From Ypsolopha sequella (Eukaryota > Arthropoda > Insecta > Lepidoptera > Ypsolophidae), in NCBI GenBank assembly GCA_934047225.1, contig OW203990.1:30235045-30299044 (forward strand): DNA of 64,000 bases, read 5' to 3'. Positions 34,519 through 45,450 of this stretch are shown here, piece by piece (position 1 is the stretch's first letter; each line of letters starts with the position of its first letter). Under the pieces are notes generated by a model. It saw nothing but the letters and a program-made list of their open reading frames with translations, was not told the DNA's origin and ran no database searches. The translations under genes were made by a program, and so were the position numbers.

Positions 34519-35190
34519 GATCATCTATCCATGATGTGATGATGCTAGGGCTGGTTTATTCGTCCAAGTGCTAGGGCAATGGATTGGTCTCAGTTAGAAA
34601 GTGCTAGGGCAATGGATTGGTCTCAGTTAGAAAGTGCTAGGGCAATGGATTGGTCTCAGTTAGAAAGTCTCGATACAATTGACAACCAAATTAACTTATT
34701 CAATAAGTTTTTAACTGATCTCTACAATGTCCATGCACCTATTCACCCCGTACGTATGAAGCGAGCTTCGTCACATTGACTTACATAAGATATACGCAAG
34801 GTTATGGCCAAGAGGGACAGTCTTAAATTTAAACATAAAAGGCATCCATCTGAAGAAAACTGTAATATATTCATGCTTGTTAGGAATCGCTGCAAGCAGA
34901 TGGTCAGGAATGCTAACCGTAGGCACATCCATTCCTCAATCGATAAATGCAACCCTAACAATCTTTGGCGATTTCTTCGCACTTTGGTTTTGGGAAATGC
35001 AAGCCACATATTGACCCATCTCTGGATCTAAATCGTCATTTCTCATCACCTCCTCACAGAATCGATCCAAATTTGAAAGATTTAACCATTAAACGCATCC
35101 AGGCGGGTCCTTCTCTATCCTCCAATAAATTTTCTCTCTCACCGGTATCCGAATCTGATATTGAGAAAAATTCAAGTAAGTATTTTTAAG
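34519..35190 (+). pseudogene. Non-LTR retrotransposon fragment (endonuclease-RT linker)
   Basis: After the 33-bp triplication the frame reads NQINLFNKFLTDLYNVHAPI and VRMKRASSH. After a stop it continues in another frame as MAKRDSLKFKHKRHPSEENC, NRCKQMVRNANRRHIHSSID, NNLWRFLRTLVLG. This is the region between endonuclease and RT of Jockey-like elements (…HAP…R-x-K…M-x-x-R-D…). A last frame includes LTIKRIQAGPSLSSNKFSLS. At least two frame breaks and absence of the RT core make it a dead fragment. Confidence 0.75.
34567..34665 (+). repeat. 33-bp triplication inside a retrotransposon frame
   Basis: AGTGCTAGGGCAATGGATTG starts at 34567, 34600 and 34633. The copies keep an open frame with the 11-residue unit ARAMDWSQLES at the head of a non-LTR fragment. 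Confidence 0.9.
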
Positions 35191-35640
35191 TTGATGAATT
35201 ATGTTGGATTTTGTCTTTTTAGGAACTAATAAATGAATTTTGTATTTTGTAATTTCAAATATCAAATCTCTAGATATTGTTGAAACACACCTAATAAAAT
35301 ATGTTTGAGTTCTGTATATTATGGTTCCTATTCAATGATTTTATCATTGTTCCTATTCGTCAAACGAGGAGAAAAACTGTGTTTGAAGACCTCATTTCAA
35401 CAATTATTTCTATCGAGGAAAATTTATCAAAACATGTTTTCCAATTTCAAAACCCTATATTATATAGTCAAAATACATATACCAGAAATTTATTAAAATT
35501 TTTCGTGTATTTAATGAAATACACAAAAGAGAAGCACCTCTATTTTTTTACATATCGCCTTAAAGGACTTACAAACTAAAAATGTGTTTCGTAAGATAGT
35601 TTTAATGATTTTAATGTAATTTTATACCTTTAACATTTTG
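35191..35640. other. AT-rich intron, no gene seen
   Basis: Two overlapping short open frames near 35301-35579 have low-complexity Phe/Ile/Leu composition and no recognisable domain. I regard them as chance frames. Confidence 0.55.
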
Positions 35641-35930
35641 TACTTTTTGGGGGTTCCGTATCCAAAGGGTAACCAACGGGACCCTATTACTAAAACTCCG
35701 CTGTCACCAGGCTGTATCTTATGAACCGTGATATACCTACAGTTGAAATTTTCACAGATGATGTACTTCTGTTGCCGCTATAACAACAAATACTAAAAAA
35801 ACAGAATAAGATAAATATTTAAGGGGGCTCCCATACAACAGACATGTTTTTTTTGACATTTTTATAGATAGTGGTACGGAACCCTTCATGCGCGATTCCG
35901 ACTCGCACTTGGCCGGTTTTTAAGGCAATT
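35641..35930. repeat. Lepidoptera-type interspersed repeat (GGTTCCGTA…CTTGGCCGG)
   Basis: The segment begins GGGGGTTCCGTATCC and ends CGACTCGCACTTGGCCGGTT. The same ends occur near 53237 (AGGGTTCCGTAGTACC) and 56725-56840 (GGGGGCTCCCATACAACAGA … CACTTGGCCGGTTTTT). It is an abundant non-coding family in moth and butterfly genomes. Confidence 0.75.
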
Positions 35931-35984
35931 TTTTGAACTGAACAACGTTTTAACGTGAATGCACTCCCAGCCTCTCATCGTGTA

Positions 35985-36330
35985 TAAAATAAATAAATAA
36001 ATAAAAATGTATTTATTGGTCACCAATTGACAAAGTCAGTGTACAAGTATCTTAGACTAAAAGTTTTGTAACAATACAGTAGCAGAGATACACTGGTTAG
36101 CAAATTGTCTAATGTTAGAGACAGTAAAATGTTGCGTTGGCAACTGTTTTAGTTTGAACTGTATTACAGTCACCAGCGCCTTCCTGTAGTTGTAACAAGA
36201 TTATAGGTCATACATAACAGGTAGTAAATTGATTAACAATTTAATTAGACACAGTGTTGATTAGACAAGCAGAAGACAATGTACAACAAATACAAAGTTT
36301 AAAGACTAACAGGGATGTGGGTAAAGCCAC
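35985..36330 (-). repeat. Non-LTR 3' end with TTTA tail (antisense)
   Basis: AAATAAATAAATAAATAAAA followed by TGTATTTATTGGTCACCAAT looks like the 3' tail of a LINE-like repeat read on the minus strand. No coding frame remains. Confidence 0.45.
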
Positions 36331-37184
36331 GGATTTTGCCACATTTGCCCTACTCGGAAATGTCCATTAAATTTTCTCTAAAAATATAAGTTACTACAGT
36401 TTTTGAAGCATTTTTATCGAATTAAGTAATTAATTATCTAATATGGCAAGTGGTAAAAGTTACAGAATACCGTTCTACAGCTGATCAATTTCCACGTTTT
36501 CCCCAAAAATGGGGGATTTTAGAGTAAAAACAGCAGCAATCATATAATTGGCTAGTGTTAAATATATTTGGTAAAAGAATACAACCGTTCTCTCTACGTG
36601 TTTTCGGTGCTCGAATAATTTTACGTTATTTCTGACTTTTTCGTCATTAGTACAACGCGACCATTAATTGTCTCAAGTTTTTAGCTGAGTTTTGTGATTT
36701 GTATTTCTTTACGACTGGCTACAGTAACGCTCATTATAAAACAAATAATAATAGCTCAAACTGTCATATTGCGTCAGTAGATCAGTCAACTTTGTTGTGA
36801 GTGCGCATGGTCAGTACCCAGAGAAACACGTTTTGTTCACATTTACCAAGGTAAGCTTCAGATTTTTACTGAGACTAATAGTGCTCTAGGTTCCAAAAAC
36901 GTACAATTTTGAATACTGATGATTACAAAGACTTACATTCAGTGGTTTGCAAGTAATCTTTGTTTACGTTTACGCTACCGTGACCATTTCGCTACTTTTT
37001 CGACACCGGTGACGTATTTCTTACGACACCTCCACTTCGATACTATTTTAAAGGTTTGGTTACACACGGCGGTCTATTTATTTATTTACCTAAAGAGCTT
37101 AAAGTTTGGTTGTATGTAGGATAAAAATTAAATATATTAGACTTGTTTGTCTTTATGATTACATATAATTATGCATAATATACA
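36331..37184. other. Intron, no gene seen
   Basis: AT-rich sequence; a 66-codon frame at 36919-37119 has no recognisable domain. Confidence 0.55.
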
Positions 37185-37757
37185 CTGGGCATGTATTTTA
37201 GTACACATACATGACCCGCGGACACTGGGCATGTATTTTAGTACACATACATGACCCGCGGACACTGAGCATGTATTTAAGTACACATACATGACCCGCG
37301 GACACTGGGCATGTATTTTAGTACACATACATGACCCGCGGACACTGGGCATGTATTTTAGTACACATACATGACCCGCGGACGCTGGGCATGTATTTTA
37401 GTACACATTCATGACCCGCGGACACTGGGCATGTATTTCAGTACACATACATGACCCGCGGACACTGGGCATGTATTTTAGTACACATATATGATCCGCG
37501 GACACTGGGCATGTATTTTAGTACACATACATGACCCGCGGACACTGGGCATGTATTTTAGTATATATTCATGACCCGCGGACACTGGGCATGTATTTTA
37601 GTACACATTCATGACCCGCGGACACTGGGCATGTATTTTAGTACATATCCATGACCCGCAGACATTGGGCATGTATTTTAGTACACATTCATGACCCGCG
37701 GACATTGGGCATGTATTTCAGTACAAATTCCTGACCCGCGGACACTGGGCATGTATT
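37185..37757. repeat. 40-bp tandem repeat, ~14 copies
   Basis: CACTGGGCATGTATTTTAGT and ACACATACATGACCCGCGGA alternate with a strict 40-bp period. Variants (ATTCATG, TATATATTC, GACATTGG) accumulate toward the right, so this array is older or less homogenised than the 63-bp satellite. The 71-codon minus frame across it is a by-product. Confidence 0.95.
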
Positions 37758-38615
37758 CAATCAAACAAATAAACAAAAATAAGTGAAATCGTATTTTAAC
37801 AACAACTGGATCCTTGAATAGTACTATTTGTCATTCGTTGTATAAAGTGACGTGTTACCCACCTGAATGTTGTGTTACCGTTTTTCGAATACTACTTTAT
37901 GAAATTTCCAAGATAATATAAATTGTTAATTTGAAAGATCGCAGGTCTTTTTGTGGTGATTGCACGGCTGATATTAGTTCTTGAAAATTATATAGTACTG
38001 ATTATACTGAACTTTGTGAAAGCATTTATTTTCTTAACCGTTTTATTTTGCACTCACCCATGCAATGCGCTTTATTTCCTTTGTTAAGGTCGACTACATT
38101 GCGGCCAATGATTTCAAAAGCTTAGATGAGCCCTGGCACCTAAAATCTATTGCATTGTTTTTTAAATGTGACGCGCGCACACTAATGAGTGCTCAATCTG
38201 TCTACGGTCAGCAAACTCATCAGACTACCAAGTTGTTAAAATTAATAACTGTAAACTGTAACTGTTATTTGAGTGACATGGTGACATGAAAATAAAACAA
38301 GTTATTGAAATGAAATGAAATAAATTAATTCTAATGGTTACTATATATATATTTTATGAAATAATACAATAATAAAAATATTTAAAATTGTTAACTTTAT
38401 TTGTCAATATCTTGTTAAATTCGACAGATGACGGCTCCGTGGGCCGAAATATATCAAGTTAAAATATAATTTTATTGTTTTAATAGTTATAAATGAACCA
38501 AAGAAATAATAATAAAATAGTAAAAAGTTCAATAAAATTCATTCAATTGCTCGATTTGAACTTTATTTATAATATTCTCAATAAAATCTTGATTCATATC
38601 GATAACGTGCCCTAT
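37758..38615. other. Intron, no gene seen
   Basis: AT-rich; a 74-codon frame at 38065-38289 shows no recognisable domain. AATGAAATGAAATAAATT-like simple sequence occurs near 38310. Confidence 0.55.
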
Positions 38616-38927
38616 TAGCCCGTCCAACGAAGACCAAAAAAGGCCGAATAGGCAAAATAATCCGTGTAAAGGCTAATTTTGCCACAGTTGTAGAAGAAGG
38701 TATCCTGAACGACATACAAAAAGTACTGATGGGTGGAGGTGAAGCTAAGGGGTGGGGGGGGTCTAAAGGTCCCGTTTTTCAGTTTTGCGTGAATAACTCG
38801 AAAACTGCGGCCTTTAGAAAAAAAATACTTAAGACTAAATTAACTAACATAAAATTTTCTACAAAAAAGGTGAAATACACTTTTTCGCTGGGATCAATAT
38901 TTAAGGAGATATTGGGGAGGGGGAAGT
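38616..38927 (+). repeat. Left terminal inverted repeat
   Basis: It pairs with 43911-44207. Shared blocks include TAGCCCGTCCAA, AAAAGTACTGAT and CACTTTTTCGCTGGGATCAA. A C/G-rich GGGGTGGGGGGG run lies mid-arm. Confidence 0.85.
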
Positions 38928-38967
38928 TAATTTTGATCAATTATACACATTATGAATGTAATGATAG

Positions 38968-39281
38968 AGGGAACGTTTTGTGTCGGGTACAAAATGCACA
39001 ATTTAAGATTGTTTTTCTTATTCTTGAATTAAAAATATTGAGTAAATGTGATTTATGGTATTTTGCGAACATTGAAACAAGCTTTAATGTTGTTGTGCAA
39101 CTATCATAACATAATTTACAACGAGATGCATAAAATGACAAAATTTTGGCGGAGGAGCTTTATTGACATTGAACTATGTTCGCAAAATACCATAAATCAC
39201 AGTTATTCAATATCTTTAATTCAAAAATAATAAAAACAATCTTAAATTGTGCATTTTGTACCGGACATGAAACGTTCTACC
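38968..39281. repeat. ~105-bp-arm hairpin between left TIR and transposase
   Basis: GGTACAAAATGCACAATTTA and GATTTATGGTATTTTGCGAA in the left arm (38985-39072) reappear inverted at about 39177-39268 with few changes. The loop is ~95 bp. It may be a nested MITE or a regulatory/transposase-binding structure. No clear target duplication was seen. Confidence 0.8.
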
Positions 39282-39410
39282 TTAATAAATAATTATAATT
39301 ATTTACAGTTGCTGATCTTCAAGAGAAGAACTACTCAAGCGTCGAGATTTTGAATTAGCACAGCGGCACCACTGAATTCTACACGAAACTATAGTGTGTT
39401 TTACGTGACT

Positions 39411-42400
39411 ATGGCTGAGAAGTGTTTAATTTGTGAGGGTGAAGTCGAAACTGACTCGTGTAAAGTGGGAAAAAAAGGGTTAATTGGGATAGTGAACGCA
39501 AGTGTGTTAAGAAAAGATGGGAAAGATAAAGGTTTCAGGAGTAAGACGAGTGGCGTTGTTCACAATGCTTGCAGAAGAGAATACATCAGAAGTGACTCAA
39601 TAAAAAGGTTTTTGAGAGAAGAAGCTCTTTCAGAGCAATTATCAACATCACGTGATGCCTCGTCTTTGCGTTCAGGACAAGTAAAATTTGATTTTAAGAC
39701 AAAGTGTTTTTTCTGCACAGAAACGTATGACGAAGAGAGGGAGAGAAAAAAGCCTTGTTCTAAGCGTCGAACTATTGTTAATGTTCGTACGACTACGTTT
39801 CACAATTCCATGCTCGTCCGTGGGCAGCTAAGAAAGGATGAGTGGGGTAACGACGTAGTAAGACGTATCTGCACTGTTGGAGATCTACACGCAGTAGATG
39901 CAATATATCACATGGATTGTTACAAAAGATTCACGCTTGCTACTCTACCTTCAAAGAGAAAAGCTGGACGCCCTATTGATGAAGGGGTTTCAGAAGCAAT
40001 GAACGAAATCTACGATTACATTGAAGGAAATGATAACTGCCAATTCTCTATGGAGGAATTGTTGGAACAGGTTACGGGAGAACCACCAACTGTTTTAACC
40101 ATCAAAGCCAGAATGAAGGAAAAATATCAGGATCAAATTGTTTTCAGTACAATTCGCACCAGACAAACTGTCGTCTGCTTTCGTGCAACTGGTGAGAAAA
40201 TTTTGAACGATGCATGGTTCACGGCAAGGTGCACAGATGAACAGGCAGAACGTGAGAGAATTGTACGAAAAGCTGCTGAGATTATCTTGGAAGATATTGA
40301 ATCCATGCCTTATGACAACAGTTCCTATCCCCCTTTAGCTAGCTTCTGCAGGGAAGCTGAAGAAATAATACCTAAATCTCTCGCAGTCTTCACAGACTGC
40401 CTAGCAAACAAAAAAAGGTCAAAGGAGGCCGTGAAAAAAAAAATGACAACAATAGCTCATGCCCTTATTGCTGCTGTTCGCCCTCGATGTTTCATATCCC
40501 CTATTCTGTCCAGTATCGCTCTGCTAATATACCGAAAATATGGATCAAAGAACTTGGTGGACCTTCTTTCGAAGTTGGGATTGAGTGCTTCTTACTACGA
40601 CGCTCAGCAGCTAGAGCTCTCCACCATCCACCACACGGAAGAGCCTATCCCAATTGGAACGTTTATACAGTACATTTTTGATAATGCTGACTTCAATATA
40701 TCCACTCTCGATGGCTGGAATACCTTCCACAGCATGGGAGGTATCAAATGTGTTACACCTGCCAACGTTCACCATCCATCCACATATGTCAAAAGGCTCA
40801 AATCTGCTCCTCCCCAGGAAGAAGTTGGCCAGCTGGGAGTTCTGGAGCTGCAAGCATTTGAAGGAAGGGGAACCAACGCATTGCAGCAAATGATCGTAGA
40901 AGACTTAAGCGTGCTGAAGCCCATCCCCTTTGAAATATTCAAACCCACTCTTCAAGATCTCCTGTGGATGAGTGGTAAGTGGCTCCAGGAGGTGGAACCC
41001 ACTCCAGAAGTGCCAACCATTCCAGAATGGAAGGGTTTCATGCAATTGTTGAGTAAATTGATTAACAAAGAAACAACTTCGGTAACCTTTCTTTCATTTA
41101 TCAATTCACCACCAAATGAGTACAGCACTATACGCACAGCGTTACAGTATGCTTTAAAAAATAGTCAGGAGGTAGGGGCCACAGTTTGTTTCGTAACATT
41201 TGACCAGCCTTTGTACCTAAAGGCTAGAGAAATCACGTTTGGGAACATTATTGTGAGACTTGGTGGGTTTCACACCTTAATGTCCTTCATGGGATGCATT
41301 GGTCACACAATGGCTGGATCTGGACTGAAAGATGTACTATGCCAAGTTTTTGCTGCTAACTCAGTTGACAAGATGTTAACAGGACACGCCTACAGCCGAG
41401 CTGTTAGAGGACATTTGCTCGTTCAGCTTGTTTTAGGTAATATTATTCTGGAAGGAGCCAATGTCTCAGAGGAAGAGAAGAAGGACATCTTGACTATGTT
41501 GACCAACATGGAAGAACTTACTCTAGAGAAAGTTGAAGGGAGTGCTTCCTTGGTGTCAACTTTGATGAAATTCCAGAATCATCTGGAAACCCTCAAGGAG
41601 AATGGGCCTACCGCTGCTTTGTGGGCGCAGTATTTCAATATGGTTACCCTCATGAAGAAGTTCATTGATTCTGAGCGTTGTGGTGATTGGGACGGCCACT
41701 TGGCGTGTGTACAACAGATGATCCCATTCTTCCATTCAAGTGGGCACTTTCAATACGCGAAATGTGCCCATCTCTACGTGCAAGACATGATAAACCTAAA
41801 AAACAGCCATCCACAGGCGTACAAGGAGTTTGCTGAAAATGGGTTTTTCACCATTAACCGCACAGGTACACCTTGGGCTGGAGTTTGGTCGGACATGGTT
41901 ATCGAACAAACTCTCATGCGGTCCATGAAAAGTTCAGGTGGCCTGACACGAGGGAGAGGAATAACCGATTCCGTACTCGCCAAATGGGTATGTGGATCAC
42001 CAGGAAGCACCGCCATCTGCACGTCATTGGAGGAGTTTGCCGGAGTGGTTTTTGCAAGTGGAGAACAGCACGTTGATTTCCGGCTATCACGGCAACAGAG
42101 AGATTCCCGAGATCGAGCTAAGATTGGAGAATGGTTCAAAGACCATCCCCCATTTCCAAAGTTGAATTCGCTCATGTCCCTGTCAACGGGCATTCTTGGA
42201 AGCTCCAAAGTAAACTGCCACCAAGCTCTAGATATTGGAACCAAAACGATGCAAAGTTTCATTGGCAGCAAATTCGGCAACATGAAGCAATCTAGAAAGA
42301 ATGTGGTACTGTCGCTAGCCAGTATGAGCAGTAGCATTAAAATCAATGGCGAGACAGTTACTGTTAACCCTCTGACAATATTCCAAAGAACTGTAATAGC

Positions 42401-43454
42401 AAAAAAGAATGAAGAAGATGTGGCAGAGCTTTTGACCTATGAATTAACTCCATTCCCCCTGGCTCTGTTCCTCGAGGGTGGGATGCGAAAAGGGAAGAAG
42501 TCATCTCTCTACGATGTTTTACCAGTAAAGAACAACGCAACTCTCAATCTCACTCAAAGCACTAATGTGGTAGATGGTGGTTTTCTTCTACACCGCATGA
42601 AGTGGAAACCGACCTCCAGCATTTCTTCAATTTGCAATCAGTACATTTCCTACGTACAGGCACATTACGGTCCAAATTGTATGGTGGTTTTTGATGGTTA
42701 CAATGATGTTAATAGCACAAAACGAGCAGAGCAGAAGCGAAGAGGGCTGACAAAAACTTCGGTTGACATTAACTGTAACGAAAGCACGGTCATAACAGTT
42801 CAACAGGAGCATTTTCTCGCTAATGAAAAGAACAAAACGAGACTGATTCAGTTTCTTACCGAGAAAATGACGGCAGCAGGGATTGAAACCACTGTTGCAA
42901 CAGGAGATGCTGATGGCACAATTGTGAGGTGCGGGTTGAATAAAGCTGCTGTACATTCAACTGTTACAATAATTGGGGAGGATGTGGACTTGATAGTCCT
43001 CCTCATAGGACTGGCTCTACCAAATACGAACGTGTACTTTATGAAGCCAGGCCGTGGGAAGGTCGACACCAAATTGTTTTCAGTGCAACAGCTTCAACAG
43101 CTCCCATTCGCCAAGACGATTCTCCTTCTCCACGGCTTCTCCGGATGCGACACCACATCGGCGATATACACAAAGAGCAAAGTGGGAATTGCTAAGCTGT
43201 TCACAACTAAGCCAGATCTGACCCAAAGTATCTCAGACATTTTCACGGAGCCCTCAACCTTACCTGAGGATATTGAACAAGCTGGCGAGAAGCTGTTTCT
43301 GGCGATTTACCAGGCACCTTCGCAGGTACAAAACCTCAACAAACACCGCTACTCAGCTTTTTTGAAAGCATCGATGAAGCCAAAATCTGATATGGCCACT
43401 CTTCCTCCTACCAGAGGAGCTTCGAAGCAGCACTCCTTCAGAGTGTACCTACAG
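39411..43454 (+). CDS. Academ-like transposase with XPG-type nuclease, exon 1
   Basis: 1348 codons from the ATG at 39411 (MAEKCLICEGEV); an upstream GTG at 39396 is not a plausible eukaryotic start. Residues ~5-60 and ~100-190 hold two Cys/His modules (CLIC…HNACRREY; CFFC…YHMDCYKRF), probably zinc-binding DNA contacts. A middle block has FVTFDQPLYLKAREI (D598), VRLGGFHTLMSFMGCIGHTM, GDWDGHL (D759) and GVWSDMVIEQTLMRSMKSSG (D828, E832), candidate DDE/D residues of a transposase. Residues ~1090-1260 look like an XPG/FEN nuclease: VVFDGYNDVNSTKRAEQKRR (D1095), ATGDADGT (D1166, D1168), IIGEDVDLIVLL (D1191, D1193) and GFSGCDTTSA (D1247). Exon 1 ends YLQ|GTGACT. Catalytic assignments are inferred. 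It could alternatively be a domesticated gene. Confidence 0.85.
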
Positions 43455-43567
43455 GTGACTATTCACACATTATAATTAAATTTTATTAATGCCGAATACG
43501 GTTTTCTTACAAATAAAAATATCTATTTGAGCTTAATACTTACGTTAGTCTTATTTCTTTCTTACAG

Positions 43568-43855
43568 ATACAACAATGGCTTGGCAACCCCCTACCACCG
43601 ACTCGATGGGGTTGGGCCAGAGGAGACGATGGAATCCTAAAACCAGTGACAACCAACGACCCTGTGGCACCTGACTCCATTCTCAACACCATATTTTGCC
43701 GATGCACGACTGGGTGTGGGGTGCGCTGCGGATGCCGAAAAGCAGGCATTGCCTGCTCCAGAGTCTGCGGCGTATGTTCTGGCTCATGCACTAACGGAGC
43801 ACCCATCGAAAACACCGTTGACGATGATGATATTTTAGATTTAGAAGATAATTAG
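43568..43855 (+). CDS. Academ-like transposase, exon 2 (CRC-like cysteine-rich C-terminus)
   Basis: A 113-bp intron (GTGACT…TTACAG) separates this from exon 1; it joins in phase 0 as YLQ|IQQWLGNPLPPT. It encodes 95 residues, with nine closely spaced cysteines in FCRCTTGCGVRCGCRKAGIA and CSRVCGVCSGSCTN, then an acidic DDDDILDLEDN end. The C-x-C…C-G-C-R-K spacing recalls CRC/tesmin-TSO1 and CxC modules, which bind zinc and DNA. Without splicing, exon 1 would end after six extra codons (VTIHTL) and lack this domain. Confidence 0.85.
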   Translation: MQQWLGNPLPPTRWGWARGDDGILKPVTTNDPVAPDSILNTIFCRCTTGCGVRCGCRKAGIACSRVCGVCSGSCTNGAPIENTVDDDDILDLEDN

Positions 43856-43910
43856 GAATATTTTTTTTAGGAATATACTTGAAGAAATGTTTTTTGTTTT
43901 TTTGTCCTTT

Positions 43911-44207
43911 TTCCTCCCTCCGTATCTCCTTAAGTATTGATCCCAGCGAAAAAGTGTAATAAACTTTTTTGTAGGAAATTTTATAATAATTACTTTATTC
44001 ATACAACATTTTTTGATATAAGCCGTAGTTTTCAAGTTATTTACGAGAAACGGAAAAAAGGGACCTTTACACCCCCCCCACCCCTTAGCTTCAACCCCAC
44101 CTATCAGTACTTTTAGTATGTTGTTTAAAACACCTTATTGTACAACTGTGCCAAAATTAGCTTTTACACGAGTTACTTTTCCTATTTTTCTTTCATTGGA
44201 CGGGCTA
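43911..44207 (+). repeat. Right terminal inverted repeat
   Basis: It is the reverse-complement partner of 38616-38927, ending GGACGGGCTA. TAT follows. Confidence 0.85.
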
Positions 44208-44570
44208 TATTGCGTCTGCTGACGTTACCGAGTTATTCCCGATGGTTTATGAGCACCGATAGATGACTCCTTGTAAACCTTGTCCTCAGTACAAACGCGT
44301 GTCTAAATAGTCTAAATAGTCACTAGAACGCCACAGTGAGAGAATAGTGTCATTTATTTCTCTATCAAACACTACTTTCTCTTTCGTACAATCGTCATTT
44401 TGATTGGAATATTATTGACAACGAAAGGAAATAAGTTAGTTAGGTATTTAATGAAATCATTATACTAACGCGCGAAATGTCACACCTTTGGCTTTATTCG
44501 TATTTCTAGAAAACTTTGAAAATGAACACGACCGGATATTGAAACCCTTTCCTTGTAAAAATGTAAAACT
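44208..44570. other. Intron, no gene seen
   Basis: AT-rich intronic sequence right of the transposon; TCTAAATAG is repeated at about 44302-44320. No coding frame or known repeat was recognised. Confidence 0.55.
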
Positions 44571-44680
44571 TTAAATTAACATTATATAATTGCAGTATAG
44601 AGCTCTGAAACGGGATACAAACCAGGGACCTCTCGCTTGCCGGGAGATTGCTCTACTAACTGAGCTATCAAGGTCCAAAA
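44571..44680 (-). repeat. tRNA-like sequence (tRNA pseudogene or SINE head)
   Basis: On the minus strand, GGACCTTGATAGCTCAGTTA opens a tRNA-like fold with an A-box (TAGCTCAGTTAGTAGAG) and a B-box-like GGTTTGTATCCC about 35 bases later. The 3' acceptor strand does not pair with GGACCTT, so this is not a functional tRNA. The adjoining TTAACATTATATAATTGCAG block recurs at 44933 and inverted near 45003, as expected for a SINE family. Confidence 0.5.
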
Positions 44681-44885
44681 TATAACTAGTGAATTTACCG
44701 ATGTAATTTCCCATACTGCAATTATCTATTATAGATACCCACTTTTTACAGTGAGCCACTTGGCGCCTAGAGGACGCTAGTGTATTCAAAGCTAGTCAAA
44801 GACCATCATGCCCAACCGTTACCTTACAGCATCGGGTAATTAAGAATCCACATTACTCTTACCGAAACTATGATATAAATAAATT

Positions 44886-45072
44886 TCTATGTTTGGACAC
44901 TTTGCGATTTATCCATCGCAAGGAGATATAAATTAACATTATATCATCCCGGTTCAGAGCTCCTCACATCCAGATTTACTTTTCTTTCTGCGTTTCTATA
45001 CTGCAATGATATAATGTTAATTTATATCTCCTCGCGATGGATAAATCGCCAAGTGTTCAAACATAGTTCATT
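44886..45072. repeat. Inverted repeat with ~65-75-bp arms
   Basis: CGATTTATCCATCGCAAGGA plus GATATAAATTAACATTATAT in the left arm is mirrored at 45006-45070 with a few changes. The loop is ~55 bp with GGTTCAGAGCTCC. The arm sequence also occurs next to the tRNA-like block. Confidence 0.8.
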
Positions 45073-45127
45073 TATATAATAATTTAAAACTTTAATTGCA
45101 CTGAAGCCGCAACAGGTTTCAGTGATG

Positions 45128-45285
45128 TCGATTCGGTGTAACACGATTTAACTTATTTGACAAGACTGAACTTAATTTAAGCGTTCTTTGTTTTTCTTTC
45201 TGTATCGAAAAGATAAAGACAGGACGCTCGAAATAGGGTTAGTCCTGTCAAATAAGTTAAGTTGCGTTGCGCCAAGTCGATAACC
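45128..45285. mobile_element. Palindromic MITE, copy 1
   Basis: A foldback element of about 150 bp. Ends contain TTAACTTATTTGACAAGACT and, inverted, AGTCCTGTCAAATAAGTTAA. The centre has AAGCGTTCTTTGTTTTTCTT and a GTATCGAAAAGATAAAG core. The same family is at 51036-51186. It has no coding capacity. Confidence 0.85.
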
Positions 45286-45450
45286 CGGCCGATACACACT
45301 GGCTCCGTCACCGCTAGAGATGGGTTTCAACCCGGAAAAAATCCCAATTGCGGGAAAATTACCGGAAAGTTTCCGTGAAAAATTCCGTGTTTTCATTTTG
45401 ACATTTTGTTTTAATATATTTTGAAATAAAGGCTACAATATCCACCATGG

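Larger units (their letters stand above)
38616..44207 (+). mobile_element. Academ-like DNA transposon encoding an XPG/CRC protein, apparently intact
   Basis: A 5592-bp element. Inverted ends start TAGCCCGTCCAACGAAG on the left (38616) and TAGCCCGTCCAATGAAAG on the right (from 44207 inward). The imperfect terminal repeats extend about 300 bp and share CTTTTTCGCTGGGATCAATA near their inner ends. TAT flanks both sides (38613-38615 and 44208-44210), a 3-bp target duplication. Inside lies a two-exon plus-strand gene for a ~1443-residue protein without stops. From recollection, Academ elements make 3-4-bp duplications and one lineage carries an XPG nuclease, which fits. It sits in a minus-strand myosin intron. 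Confidence 0.85.

Noticed and set aside
39396..39410. GTG start adding five residues (MFYVT) to the transposon protein
   Set aside because: The eukaryotic start is more likely the ATG at 39411, which begins MAEKCLIC.
40487..43072. Small frames on both strands inside the transposase gene
   Set aside because: Shadows of the 1348-codon exon.
44603..44676. Functional tRNA gene
   Set aside because: The A- and B-box-like motifs are present but the acceptor stem does not pair and the B-box is degenerate.
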